Assembly (NCBI GenBank): GCA_964505995.1
Contig: CAZDLB010000016.1
Span: 1-22,298 of the forward strand
Direction of reading: 5' to 3'
DNA length: 22,298 bases
Source of the DNA: JAJRVH01 sp964505995
GTDB lineage: Bacteria; Pseudomonadota; Zetaproteobacteria; Mariprofundales; Mariprofundaceae
A program made the position numbers and the translations under genes. The notes beneath the pieces are model-generated. The model had not been told where the DNA came from, ran no database searches, and saw only the letters and a list, made by a program, of their open reading frames with translations. Below, piece by piece: positions 15,334 through 22,190 of this stretch. The stretch's first letter is position 1; each line of letters opens with the position of its first letter.

Positions 15334-16494
15334 TCAGCGTCTGCACCAGCGCTTCGGATTCACGGCCTTGCCGCGATCGCGGATCTCGAAATACAGCGCC
15401 ACATCGCTGACCCAGCCGGTGCTGCCGGCCTCAGCCAGCACATCCCCTTTCTCCACCCAGTCCCCGAGCTGCTGGTACAGGGTATCATTATGGGCATAAA
15501 CGCCGAGGATGCCATCCCCGTAATCGACGATCATCATCAGACCATAACCGCCGAACCAGTCGGCATAGCGCACCTGACCCGCTCCCATCGCGCGCACCTG
15601 TCGCGACTGGAGCGGCTTGAGCTGCACGCCCTTCAGCCGCGCGCGATGCGGCGACGGTCTGGAGCCGAAGCTGGCCACCACCCTGCCCTTCAGTGGCCAC
15701 GGAAGCCGCCCCTTCTGCCTGCGTATATGCTGCGCCTTGACCGGCACATCGGCGGCCAGCAAGCCCTTGTCGATGCTGTCCAGCAGATCGAGAAGGGCCT
15801 GCTGCTCGCGGGCCAGCTGGGCCTCCCGATTCTTCTTGCCCTTTAGCTCGCGACGAATCTCGGCTACCCGCTGCCGCTTGGCCTCCAGGCGTTTCGCCGC
15901 CTCCTTCTCCGCCGCGCTGCGGATCTCGCTCAAGCGGGCAAGCTCCTTTCGCTGCGCCTTGAGCGCAGCCTCAACGTGGCGCAGGGCCTCGATGTCCTGC
16001 TGATACTGCCGCCGGTCTTCGTTCTGGGATCGCATGACCAGATTGAGCAGATAGCGGCGATGCGGAATGTCACTGACGGGCACCCCGGTCAGGATCCCCA
16101 GCCATTGCGACGAACGGCTGCTGCGCTGCCAGGCGGCCACCGCCTCGTCCTGCATGCGCTCGGAAAGCCGGGCGATTCTCGCCTTCAACTCGTTTTGCTG
16201 CGCCTTCAGCCGGGCCAGCCTAAGATCGGCCTGGCGGACATCCTCGGCAGCCTTGCGGCTGGCTTCGCGCGCCTGCACCAGCGCCTCGTCCAGCCGGCGC
16301 AGCTCCCGGCCCATCGCGCCCAGCTTCCGTTCCAGCTGCGCGCGTATCTTCCGAAGCCTGGCGCGCTCCTGCTTGATCTGCTCCAGCTTCTGTTCGGCCG
16401 CCTGCTTCTGGCCTGCATGCGCCTCGGGTACGGGAGTGGCCGTCAACCCCGCGGCGGCGAGGAAGGCCAGAAGCAGCATCAAGGGTAAAGGCAT
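15334..16494 (-). CDS. envC: EnvC-like murein hydrolase activator
   Basis: This protein of about 386 residues has a signal peptide (about 1-27, ending AHA). A long Arg/Glu/Lys/Ala-rich coiled coil spans about 28-255, and a LytM (M23) domain about 260-386. The LytM domain is degenerate: the usual metal-binding His/Asp site reads KGVQL, and the HxH motif reads VALYFEIR, so both zinc sites are lost. That is the normal state of EnvC, which activates septal amidases instead of cutting peptidoglycan. The ADWFGGYGLMMIVDYG and GKAVNPKRW segments closely resemble the E. coli protein. I chose the ATG at 16494, which overlaps the rlmH stop (TGATG); a GTG one codon earlier is possible. The nadD-rsfS-rlmH-envC-ctpA order joins ribosome and division functions. 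Confidence 0.93.
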   Translation of the reverse strand: MPLPLMLLLAFLAAAGLTATPVPEAHAGQKQAAEQKLEQIKQERARLRKIRAQLERKLGAMGRELRRLDEALVQAREASRKAAEDVRQADLRLARLKAQQNELKARIARLSERMQDEAVAAWQRSSRSSQWLGILTGVPVSDIPHRRYLLNLVMRSQNEDRRQYQQDIEALRHVEAALKAQRKELARLSEIRSAAEKEAAKRLEAKRQRVAEIRRELKGKKNREAQLAREQQALLDLLDSIDKGLLAADVPVKAQHIRRQKGRLPWPLKGRVVASFGSRPSPHRARLKGVQLKPLQSRQVRAMGAGQVRYADWFGGYGLMMIVDYGDGILGVYAHNDTLYQQLGDWVEKGDVLAEAGSTGWVSDVALYFEIRDRGKAVNPKRWCRR

Positions 16495-16943
16495 CACACC
16501 CGATGATAGGGATGTCCCTGCATGATCGTAAAGGCCCGGTAAAGCTGCTCGAGCACGAGCGCGCGAGCCAGCTGGTGCGGCAGCGTCAGCGCCGACAGAC
16601 TCCAGATCTGGCCGGCGTTGTGCCGCACCTTCTCGCTGACGCCATCGGCGCCGCCGATGACGAAATCCAGCCGGGCATCCCCGGCCTGCGACTGCAGCCA
16701 GGCCGCCCAGTCCATGCTCGATTTCGCCCGCCCGCGCTCATCGAACAGAACGAAGCCCTTGCCGGCCTGGGCCAGAATCTGCCTTTCCTCTTCCTGCCGG
16801 CGCTGGTTGACCTGCCTGCCCCGTCCCTCGGCCAGCTCGACGATGCGAAAGTCGGCAAAGCCGGCCAGGCGGCCGATGAAACGCGATTCGAACTCCTGCA
16901 ATTCCCGCGCGCCGCGCCCGACCACGAGCAGGCGGATCCTCAC
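16494..16943 (-). CDS. rlmH: 23S rRNA pseudouridine-1915 N3-methyltransferase RlmH
   Basis: RlmH uses S-adenosylmethionine to methylate pseudouridine 1915 in helix 69 of 23S rRNA on assembled ribosomes. The 149-residue protein has the SPOUT features of the family: FVIGGADGVS for the cofactor loop, WSLSALTLPHQLAR, EQLYRA, and a C-terminal GHPYHR that ends the knot. Length matches the usual 155 or so. The start is a GTG at 16943 giving MRIRLLVVG, overlapping the rsfS stop as GTGA. Longer in-frame readings would lie inside rsfS and lack a family match. Pairing with rsfS is conserved widely. Confidence 0.95.
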   Translation of the reverse strand: MRIRLLVVGRGARELQEFESRFIGRLAGFADFRIVELAEGRGRQVNQRRQEEERQILAQAGKGFVLFDERGRAKSSMDWAAWLQSQAGDARLDFVIGGADGVSEKVRHNAGQIWSLSALTLPHQLARALVLEQLYRAFTIMQGHPYHRV

Positions 16944-17308
16944 GTCCGGGCATCCCCCGGCTGGGCCCAGAGGCGCTCGAGCTGGAAGCTTTCCCGCACC
17001 TCCGGCAGAAACAGATGCACGACGACATCCCCCAGGTCCACAAGCAGCCACTCCATCGCCTCGAGCCCCTCAATCCTGCCCGGCAGGCCATGGCGATGCG
17101 CCACCTCGACCAGGCCCTGCGCCAGCGCCTTGAGCTGGCGATCGCTGCGGCCGCTGGCCAGCACGAAGCGGTCGGCGAAATCACACCGGCCGCGCACATC
17201 GATGACCAGGACATCCTGGGCCTTGCGATCCTCGAGCGCAGCGATGATATCCTCGGTCATGCGCTCGATCTCTTCCGGTTTCTCTCTCTGTTCTGAGAAA
17301 TGTATCAC
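16940..17308 (-). CDS. rsfS: Ribosomal silencing factor RsfS
   Basis: RsfS binds ribosomal protein L14 and blocks subunit joining when nutrients are scarce. The protein of about 122 residues carries the family pattern: DRKAQDVLVIDVRG, CDFADRFVLASGRSDRQ, and EAMEWLLVDLGDVVVHLF followed by LERLW. The start is not certain. I favour the GTG at 17308 because AGAGG lies five bases upstream. The GTG at 17314 has no spaced ribosome-binding site, and the ATG at 17260 would give a 106-residue protein close to the length of the E. coli one. The gene follows nadD after 22 bases and overlaps rlmH. Confidence 0.93.
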   Translation of the reverse strand: MIHFSEQREKPEEIERMTEDIIAALEDRKAQDVLVIDVRGRCDFADRFVLASGRSDRQLKALAQGLVEVAHRHGLPGRIEGLEAMEWLLVDLGDVVVHLFLPEVRESFQLERLWAQPGDART

Positions 17309-17330
17309 GTCCACCTCTGCTGCGCCGGTC

Positions 17331-17984
17331 TCATGCGGCGTATAGTCTGCTTACCTGATTCTCGATCGCGGCCGGAACCATGCCGGCCAGCGAGCCGCCG
17401 CTGCGGCAGGCCTCGCGGATGGCGGTTGCCGAAACATCCGGCAGCTCGGCCTGCACCCGGATCACATGGCCCGGCCCACGGCAGTCCCGCACCGAGGAGG
17501 CCGGCGTCCATCCGGGAACCTCGATCCAGTCCGCTCCGGCGCGGGCAAACACCGCGATATTGCACCACCGCCGATGCTCCGGATATTCCCGCCACGAGGG
17601 CAGGCCGGCCCAGGCATCGCTCCCGAGCAGAAGCCAGGGAACCACGCCGGGATGCTCCCCGGACCACTGGCGCAGGGTCTCGATGGCCGCCACGGGCCTG
17701 CCCCTGGCGATCTCGCAATCGCAGACCCTGACCGCAGCCCAGCCGGCGAACATCGTCCGCACCAGCCGCAGCCGTGATGCCGCATCCGCATGCAGCGTGC
17801 GATGCACCGGCCAGGCCGGAATGACGACAACCTCATCCAGACCCAGCTTCTCCAGGGCGGCGCGCACCAGCGCGGCATGCCCCAGATGCGGCGGGTCAAA
17901 GCTTCCGCCGAAGAGCCCGACCTGCCCCGAAGCAGATGACTGCCGGCCTATTGACGCACCTCGCCATGGCCGAAGACGACCCAT
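17331..17984 (-). CDS. nadD: Nicotinate-nucleotide adenylyltransferase
   Basis: NadD adenylates nicotinate mononucleotide to deamido-NAD in NAD synthesis. The protein shows the nucleotidyltransferase signature GGSFDPPHLGHA (about 26-37), the AWPVH loop (about 58-62), LLLGSDAWAGLPSWREY in the middle and VSATAIRE near the C-terminus. The N-terminus is odd: the only usual start in frame is the ATG at 17984. It overlaps proA by 37 bases, has no good ribosome-binding site and adds about 15 residues compared with family members. No ATG, GTG or TTG lies between there and the first beta strand, so either this extension is real or a rare codon such as ATA is used. The rsfS-rlmH pair follows directly, as in many genomes. 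Confidence 0.92.
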   Translation of the reverse strand: MGRLRPWRGASIGRQSSASGQVGLFGGSFDPPHLGHAALVRAALEKLGLDEVVVIPAWPVHRTLHADAASRLRLVRTMFAGWAAVRVCDCEIARGRPVAAIETLRQWSGEHPGVVPWLLLGSDAWAGLPSWREYPEHRRWCNIAVFARAGADWIEVPGWTPASSVRDCRGPGHVIRVQAELPDVSATAIREACRSGGSLAGMVPAAIENQVSRLYAA

Positions 17985-19228
17985 TTCAGCGTCGTCAGCC
18001 CCTCAAGCCCGACCGGACCGCGCACATGCAGGCGGTCGGTGGAGATGCCGATCTCGGCGCCCAGGCCGTACTCGAAGCCGTCGGCGAAGCGGGTGCTGGC
18101 ATTCCACATCACCGAGGAGGAATCCACCTCGCGCAGGAAGGCCTGGCCGGCGGCATAGTCCTGCGTGACGATGCTTTCGGTGTGCCCGGAGCCGTAGGCG
18201 GCGATATGGTCCATCGCCTGCTCCAGCGAATCGACCACCCGGATGGACAGGATCGGTCCCAGATATTCCGTGGCCCAGTCCTCGTCCGTGGCCGGTGTCA
18301 TGTCCCGGCCCTTCAGGATCTCGCAGGTGCGCGGGCAGCCGCGCAGCTCGACATCGCGCGCCTGCATCTCGGCCGCAATCGCGGGCAGCACCTCGGCCGC
18401 AATGTCGGCATGCACCAGCAGCGTCTCCATCGCATTGCACACGCCGAAGCGGTGCGTCTTCGCATTCACCGCGATCTTCACGGCCATCCCGACATCGGCG
18501 CGGGCATCGACATACACATGACAGATGCCGTCCAGATGCTTGATGACCGGCACACGCGATTCGGCCGCGACACGCTCGATCAGCGAGCGGCCCCCGCGCG
18601 GAATGATGACATCGACGTACTCCTCGGCCTTGAGCAGCGCGCCGACCAGCGCCCGGTCGGTATTATCGACGAGCTGCACGGCATCCTGAGGCAGCCCCGC
18701 GTCCACGAGCGCCCTTCTCAGACAGGCGGCAATCGCCCGGTTGGAATGGATGGCCTCGGAGCCGCCGCGCAGAATCGCGGCATTGCCCGATTTCAGGCAC
18801 AGCCCGGCGGCATCAGCCGTCACGTTCGGCCGCGATTCGTAGATGATGCCGATCACGCCCAGCGGCACGCGCATATGCCCCACCTGAATGCCCGACGGGC
18901 GATAGCGCAGGTCCGTCATCTCGCCGACCGGATCGGGAAGGGCCGCGATCTGCTCCAGCCCCTCGGCCATCGCATCGATGCGATCGGCCGTCAGCAGCAG
19001 CCGGTCCTGCATGGCCGCATCCAGGCCGTTCTTCGCAGCGGCGTCCATGTCCAGCTTGTTGGCCGCGATGATCTCGCCGGTTTCCCGGCGAATGACCGCA
19101 GCAGCCAGCAACAGCGCCTGATTCTTGGCATGGGTATCGGCCATGCGCATGGCCTTGGCCGCATCGCGCGCCTGCCTGCCCAGCGCATGCATCACCGCCT
19201 GTGCATCGAGTTTACCGGCATTTCCCAT
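17948..19228 (-). CDS. proA: Gamma-glutamyl phosphate reductase
   Basis: ProA reduces gamma-glutamyl phosphate to glutamate-5-semialdehyde, the second step of proline synthesis. This 426-residue member of the aldehyde dehydrogenase superfamily has the catalytic cysteine at C264 in HRFGVCNAMETLLVH. Characteristic segments include VPLGVIGIIYESRPNVT (121-137), GNAAILRGGSEA (148-159), IPRGGRSLI, and the C-terminal FADGFEYGLGAEIGIST with HVRGPVGLEGL. Length is standard. The ATG at 19228 overlaps the proB stop as TAATG, so the two enzymes, which share a labile intermediate, are probably translated together. The 3' end overlaps nadD by 37 bases. Confidence 0.96.
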   Translation of the reverse strand: MGNAGKLDAQAVMHALGRQARDAAKAMRMADTHAKNQALLLAAAVIRRETGEIIAANKLDMDAAAKNGLDAAMQDRLLLTADRIDAMAEGLEQIAALPDPVGEMTDLRYRPSGIQVGHMRVPLGVIGIIYESRPNVTADAAGLCLKSGNAAILRGGSEAIHSNRAIAACLRRALVDAGLPQDAVQLVDNTDRALVGALLKAEEYVDVIIPRGGRSLIERVAAESRVPVIKHLDGICHVYVDARADVGMAVKIAVNAKTHRFGVCNAMETLLVHADIAAEVLPAIAAEMQARDVELRGCPRTCEILKGRDMTPATDEDWATEYLGPILSIRVVDSLEQAMDHIAAYGSGHTESIVTQDYAAGQAFLREVDSSSVMWNASTRFADGFEYGLGAEIGISTDRLHVRGPVGLEGLTTLKWVVFGHGEVRQ

Positions 19229-20061
19229 TATTCCTTCTCCTCCATCCTCGCTTCCGTCGCCGTGCCCTGATCCTCGTCGGCCGTCAGCACGACAAGATTA
19301 TCGCGGTGGACCACCGATGAAAAATCGCGATAGCCGAGCAGGGCCTCGATCTCGTCGCTGGAATGACCCATGATGCGGCGCATCTCCTCGGCCGTGTAGT
19401 TGACCAGCCCCTTGGCCAGCACCCTGCCCCGGGACACCACCTGCACGCAATCGCCCTTGTCGAACACGCCATCCACCTGCGTCACGCCGACCGGCAGCAG
19501 GCTGCTGCCGTGGCGCAGCAGCGCGCGGGCGGCCCCATCATCGACATGCAGCGTTCCGGCCGGGTGCAGGATATCGGCAATCCAGTGCGCGCGACGGGTC
19601 TGCCGTCCGACGCCGCAGAGAAACAGCGTCCCCTCATCCTCGCCGGCCAGCAGCCGCCGCAGGCTGTCGGGCCTGTGGCCATTGATGATCGCCGCGGCAA
19701 CGCCGCCCCGGGTCGCGATGCGGGCCGCCATCAGCTTGCTTGCCATGCCGCCGGTTCCGAAGGACGAACCGCTGCCGCCGGCCATAGCCATGTGTTCGGG
19801 CCGCACCCCTTCGACAACCGAGATGCGCCTGGCCTCCGGCCGGATGACCGGATTGGCATCGAACAGGCCGTCCACATCGGTCAGCATCACGAGGAAATCC
19901 GCATCGATGACCAGACTCACCAGCGCGCCGAGGCTGTCGTTGTCGCCGAATTTGATCTCCTCAACAACCACCGTGTCGTTTTCGTTGACGATGGGCACGA
20001 CGCCCGCGGAAAACAGCGTCTCGCTGGTATTGCTGGCATTGAGATAGCGGCGCCGGTGCCG
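19228..20061 (-). CDS. proB: Glutamate 5-kinase, 5' part lost in assembly gap
   Basis: ProB phosphorylates glutamate to start proline synthesis. The visible 277 residues cover the second half of the amino-acid kinase domain: RYLNASNTSETL, VVPIVNENDTV, IKFGDNDSLGALV, MLTDVDGLFDANP and FGTGGMASKL. A C-terminal PUA domain follows (DDGAARALLRHGSSLLPVGV to IEALLGYRDFSSVVHRDN). By comparison with E. coli ProB, roughly the first 110 residues are missing, including the substrate-binding VKLG start; they should lie in the run of N just upstream. The truncation is an assembly artefact, not gene decay, because the frame stays open into the gap. obgE-proB-proA order is conserved in many bacteria. Confidence 0.94.
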   Translation of the reverse strand, partial: RHRRRYLNASNTSETLFSAGVVPIVNENDTVVVEEIKFGDNDSLGALVSLVIDADFLVMLTDVDGLFDANPVIRPEARRISVVEGVRPEHMAMAGGSGSSFGTGGMASKLMAARIATRGGVAAAIINGHRPDSLRRLLAGEDEGTLFLCGVGRQTRRAHWIADILHPAGTLHVDDGAARALLRHGSSLLPVGVTQVDGVFDKGDCVQVVSRGRVLAKGLVNYTAEEMRRIMGHSSDEIEALLGYRDFSSVVHRDNLVVLTADEDQGTATEARMEEKE

Positions 20062-20161
20062 NNNNNNNNNNNNNNNNNNNNNNNNNNNNNNNNNNNNNNN
20101 NNNNNNNNNNNNNNNNNNNNNNNNNNNNNNNNNNNNNNNNNNNNNNNNNNNNNNNNNNNNN
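20062..20161. other. Assembly gap of 100 N
   Basis: There are exactly 100 unknown bases, a conventional scaffold placeholder and not a measured length. About 110 codons of proB and roughly 15-25 codons of obgE are missing. The true gap is therefore probably near 400 bases or more, unless something else is inserted. Confidence 0.98.
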
Positions 20162-21118
20162 CTCCTGCACGCCCTCGCCGCTGACGGCCGAGATCGCCAT
20201 GCAATCCAGCCCGAGCGCCTCGACCCGCTGCCGGGCCTGCTGCTGCGCCTCGGGTGCCAGCGCATCCATCTTGTTCAGCACGAGGATGCGGGGCTTGCCG
20301 CTGACGCTGGTCCCATAACCGGTCAGCTCGCCCTCGACCTCGCGGATCTGATCCTCGATCGACTTGCCCTCGGACTCGGATGCATCCACCAGATGCAGCA
20401 GCACGGCCGTGCGCTCGATATGCCGCAGGAAGCGGTCCCCAAGCCCCTTGCCTTCATGCGCGCCCTCGATCAGGCCGGGGATGTCGGCGACGACGAAGCC
20501 ATCGCCATCGTCCATGAACACCTGCCCAAGTTTCGGCGCCAGCGTCGTGAACGGATAGTCGGCGATCTTCGGCCTGGCATTGGAGATGCGCGAAAGCAGC
20601 GTGGACTTGCCGGCATTCGGCAGGCCGACCAGGCCGACATCGGCCATCAGCTTCAGCTCCAGCAGACGAATCGCCTGTTCGCCCTCCTCGCCGGGTTGCG
20701 CATAGCGCGGCGCACGGTTCGTGCTGGTCGCGAAACGGGCATTGCCCAGCCCCCCTTCGCCGCCGCGGGCCAGGATATAGCGCTGTCCCTCGCGCGAGAG
20801 ATCGCAGAGCACATGCCCGTCCTCATCCTTGATCAGCGTGCCGATGGGAACCTCGACGACCACATCCTCGCCATTCCTGCCGTGGCAGTCCGATCCCATG
20901 CCGGGCTGGCCGTTGCTGGCGACGATGCGCTTGCGAAGATAGAGCTCCTGCAACGTGTTCTTGCGGGTCGAGGCCACGAAGATCACATGGCCGCCGCGAC
21001 CGCCATCGCCGCCGTCCGGACCGCCCCTGGGGATGTATTTCTCCCGCCGGAACGACACGCAGCCATGCCCGCCATTGCCGGCGCGCACCTCAAGCCTCAC
21101 TTCATCGATAAAACGCAT
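20162..21118 (-). CDS. obgE: GTPase ObgE/CgtA, 3' end lost in assembly gap
   Basis: This essential GTPase binds the large ribosomal subunit and links ribosome assembly to growth control. The visible 319 residues include the glycine-rich Obg fold (about 1-158; PRGGPDGGDGGRGG) and the G domain. Its motifs are G1 GLPNAGKS at 165-172, the switch TT at 191-192, G3 DIPG at 212-215, G4 NKMD at 282-285 and G5 SAVSGEG at 310-316. Only the last 15-25 residues are hidden by the run of N. The ATG at 21118 fits the family start (MRFIDE), yet no Shine-Dalgarno sequence precedes it. An intrinsic terminator separates it from rpmA, so it probably has its own promoter. Confidence 0.96.
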
Positions 21119-21153
21119 GCTGTATTAGACCATGAAATCCGTGTTCTCGTCAT
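21118..21153 (-). promoter_or_regulatory. Weak candidate sigma70 promoter for obgE
   Basis: On the minus strand a -35-like ATGACG (21148-21153) and a -10-like TCTAAT (21124-21129) are 18 bases apart. They match the consensus at four and five of six positions, but the important A at the second -10 position is missing. The predicted start point would fall at or beside the obgE ATG. Together with the lack of a Shine-Dalgarno sequence, this would mean a leaderless message. A promoter is expected here because a terminator lies immediately upstream. Confidence 0.3.
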
Positions 21154-21161
21154 CCCCGGGG

Positions 21162-21193
21162 AAACAAAAAGGGGGTGCGACGCGCGCACCCCC
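21162..21193 (-). terminator. Intrinsic terminator after rpmA
   Basis: Read on the minus strand, a perfect 9-bp GC-rich stem (GGGGGTGCG pairing with CGCACCCCC, five-base loop) is followed at once by TTTTTGTTT. It starts 24 bases after the rpmA stop and ends the rpmE-rplU-rpmA unit before obgE. Confidence 0.9.
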
Positions 21194-21217
21194 TTCCGAT
21201 TCCTCATCGGCGGGCAA

Positions 21218-21466
21218 TCAGGCGGTCACGCGAACCGTGGTGCGTCCTGCCTTCTTGATATACTCGACCTTGCCGTCGATCAGCGCAAACAGGGTGTAAT
21301 CCTTGCCACATCCCACGTTGTCGCCCGGACGGATCTTCGTGCCGCGCTGACGCACCAGGATGTTGCCGGCGCGCACGCTCTCACCGCCGTATTTCTTCAC
21401 GCCCAGACGCTTGGAATTGGAATCGCGTCCGTTTCGGCTGGAACCACCTGCCTTCTTGTGTGCCAT
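21218..21466 (-). CDS. rpmA: 50S ribosomal protein L27
   Basis: This 82-residue protein has the invariant N-terminus MAHKKAGGSSRNGRDS, whose tail reaches the peptidyl-transferase centre. It continues with KRLGVKKYGG, RQRGTKIRPGDNVG and a VRVTA end. The N-terminus begins directly with the mature sequence, without the cleaved extension seen in Firmicutes. The ATG at 21466 is three bases after the rplU stop, with AAGGAG overlapping the end of rplU, so the two are coupled. A strong terminator follows. Confidence 0.98.
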   Translation of the reverse strand: MAHKKAGGSSRNGRDSNSKRLGVKKYGGESVRAGNILVRQRGTKIRPGDNVGCGKDYTLFALIDGKVEYIKKAGRTTVRVTA

Positions 21467-21469
21467 GGC

Positions 21470-21823
21470 TTACTCCTTCTCGGCCGCGGCTTCTGCCTTC
21501 TTCGCAGCTGCGCGTGGCTTCGTGATCTTTTCGATGCGCACCGCCGTATAGCTCTGGCGATGGCCCTTCGTGAGCTTGTAGTTCTTGCGGCGACGCTTCT
21601 TGAACACGACGATCTTGCGGCCGCGACCCTGCGCGGTCACAACGCCGGTCACCTTGGCCTTGGCGGCCTCGGCGCCAACCTTGATCGCATCGCCCTCGCC
21701 CAGCAGAAGTACCTCGTCGAAGGTCACCTTCTTGCCTGCTTCAACATCCAGCTTCTCGACACGCAGGATATCGCCTTCCTGAACGCGATACTGCTTGCCG
21801 CCGGTCCTGATCACTGCGTACAT
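21470..21823 (-). CDS. rplU: 50S ribosomal protein L21
   Basis: This 117-residue protein starts MYAVIRTGGKQYRV and contains the L21 signature FKKRRRKNYKLTKGHRQ at about 74-90. After the conserved domain it carries an extra tail of about 15 residues rich in Ala, Lys and Glu. Such tails are common in L21 and are not a sign of fusion. The ATG at 21823 has GGGAG six bases upstream. rpmE lies 18 bases upstream and rpmA three bases downstream. Confidence 0.98.
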   Translation of the reverse strand: MYAVIRTGGKQYRVQEGDILRVEKLDVEAGKKVTFDEVLLLGEGDAIKVGAEAAKAKVTGVVTAQGRGRKIVVFKKRRRKNYKLTKGHRQSYTAVRIEKITKPRAAAKKAEAAAEKE

Positions 21824-21841
21824 CTATAACTCCCGTCTTGC

Positions 21842-22057
21842 TCAGGCAGCCTTGCCAGCAGGCTTGCCGTATTTCTTGTAGAAACGCTCCACGCGACCCT
21901 CGGTGTCCATGATCTTCTGCTTGCCGGTGTAGAACGGATGGCAGGCCGAGCAGATCTCGACATGCAGATCGCCCTTGGTCGAGCGGGTTTCAAACGTATT
22001 GCCGCAGGAACAGGTGACCTTGGCGGCTTTGTATTCGGGATGAATGTCTGCTTTCAC
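21842..22057 (-). CDS. rpmE: 50S ribosomal protein L31, zinc-binding type
   Basis: This 71-residue protein reads MKADIHPEY at the start. It has the four zinc-binding cysteines of the C+ form (C16, C18, C37, C40 in CSCG and CSACHPFYTG) and ends with GRVERFYKKYG. It starts with GTG at 22057, preceded by GGAGA at good spacing. It is the first gene of an rpmE-rplU-rpmA unit with a likely promoter just upstream. In E. coli rpmE is not joined to rplU-rpmA, so this linkage is lineage-specific. Confidence 0.97.
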   Translation of the reverse strand: MKADIHPEYKAAKVTCSCGNTFETRSTKGDLHVEICSACHPFYTGKQKIMDTEGRVERFYKKYGKPAGKAA

Positions 22058-22084
22058 GATTCAATCTCCATCAATTTTCGAAAG

Positions 22085-22120
22085 GGCGCGATTTATAACG
22101 CCCCGTTGCATCATATGCAA
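22085..22120 (-). promoter_or_regulatory. Probable sigma70 promoter of rpmE-rplU-rpmA
   Basis: On the minus strand a -10 box TATAAA (22092-22097, five of six matches) lies 17 bases from TTGCAT (22115-22120), a weak -35 with the key TTG. The start point would be near 22085, giving a leader of about 28 bases that contains the rpmE ribosome-binding site. The -35 box lies within a perfect inverted repeat. Confidence 0.65.
22106..22120. repeat. Perfect inverted repeat over the rpmE -35 box, possible operator
   Basis: The sequence TTGCAT-CAT-ATGCAA is a perfect six-base inverted repeat with a three-base centre. It covers the -35 element and the start of the spacer, a typical place for a repressor site. 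It does not clearly match a known Zur box or another operator that I recognise. Confidence 0.45.
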
Positions 22121-22190
22121 GCCTTATTCTCTGCCCAACTCCGGATTCGGGACGGACGGATATGTTTTCCAGCTGGCGCCAGGGTCTCTG

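Noticed and set aside
15334..16494. Loss of both zinc sites in the LytM domain as evidence of a pseudogene
   Set aside because: A degenerate LytM domain is the normal state of EnvC-type amidase activators, and the frame is intact.
1603..20061. proC, proA and proB within one window as an unusual proline cluster
   Set aside because: proB-proA and yggS-proC-yggT are each common conserved modules; they are about 15 kb apart here and meet by neighbourhood, not as a dedicated proline operon.
22121..22190. Hairpin after nuoN (CTGGCGCCAG) as an intrinsic terminator
   Set aside because: The palindrome has no room for a loop and is followed by GCTGGAAAAC on the minus strand, not by a T-tract.
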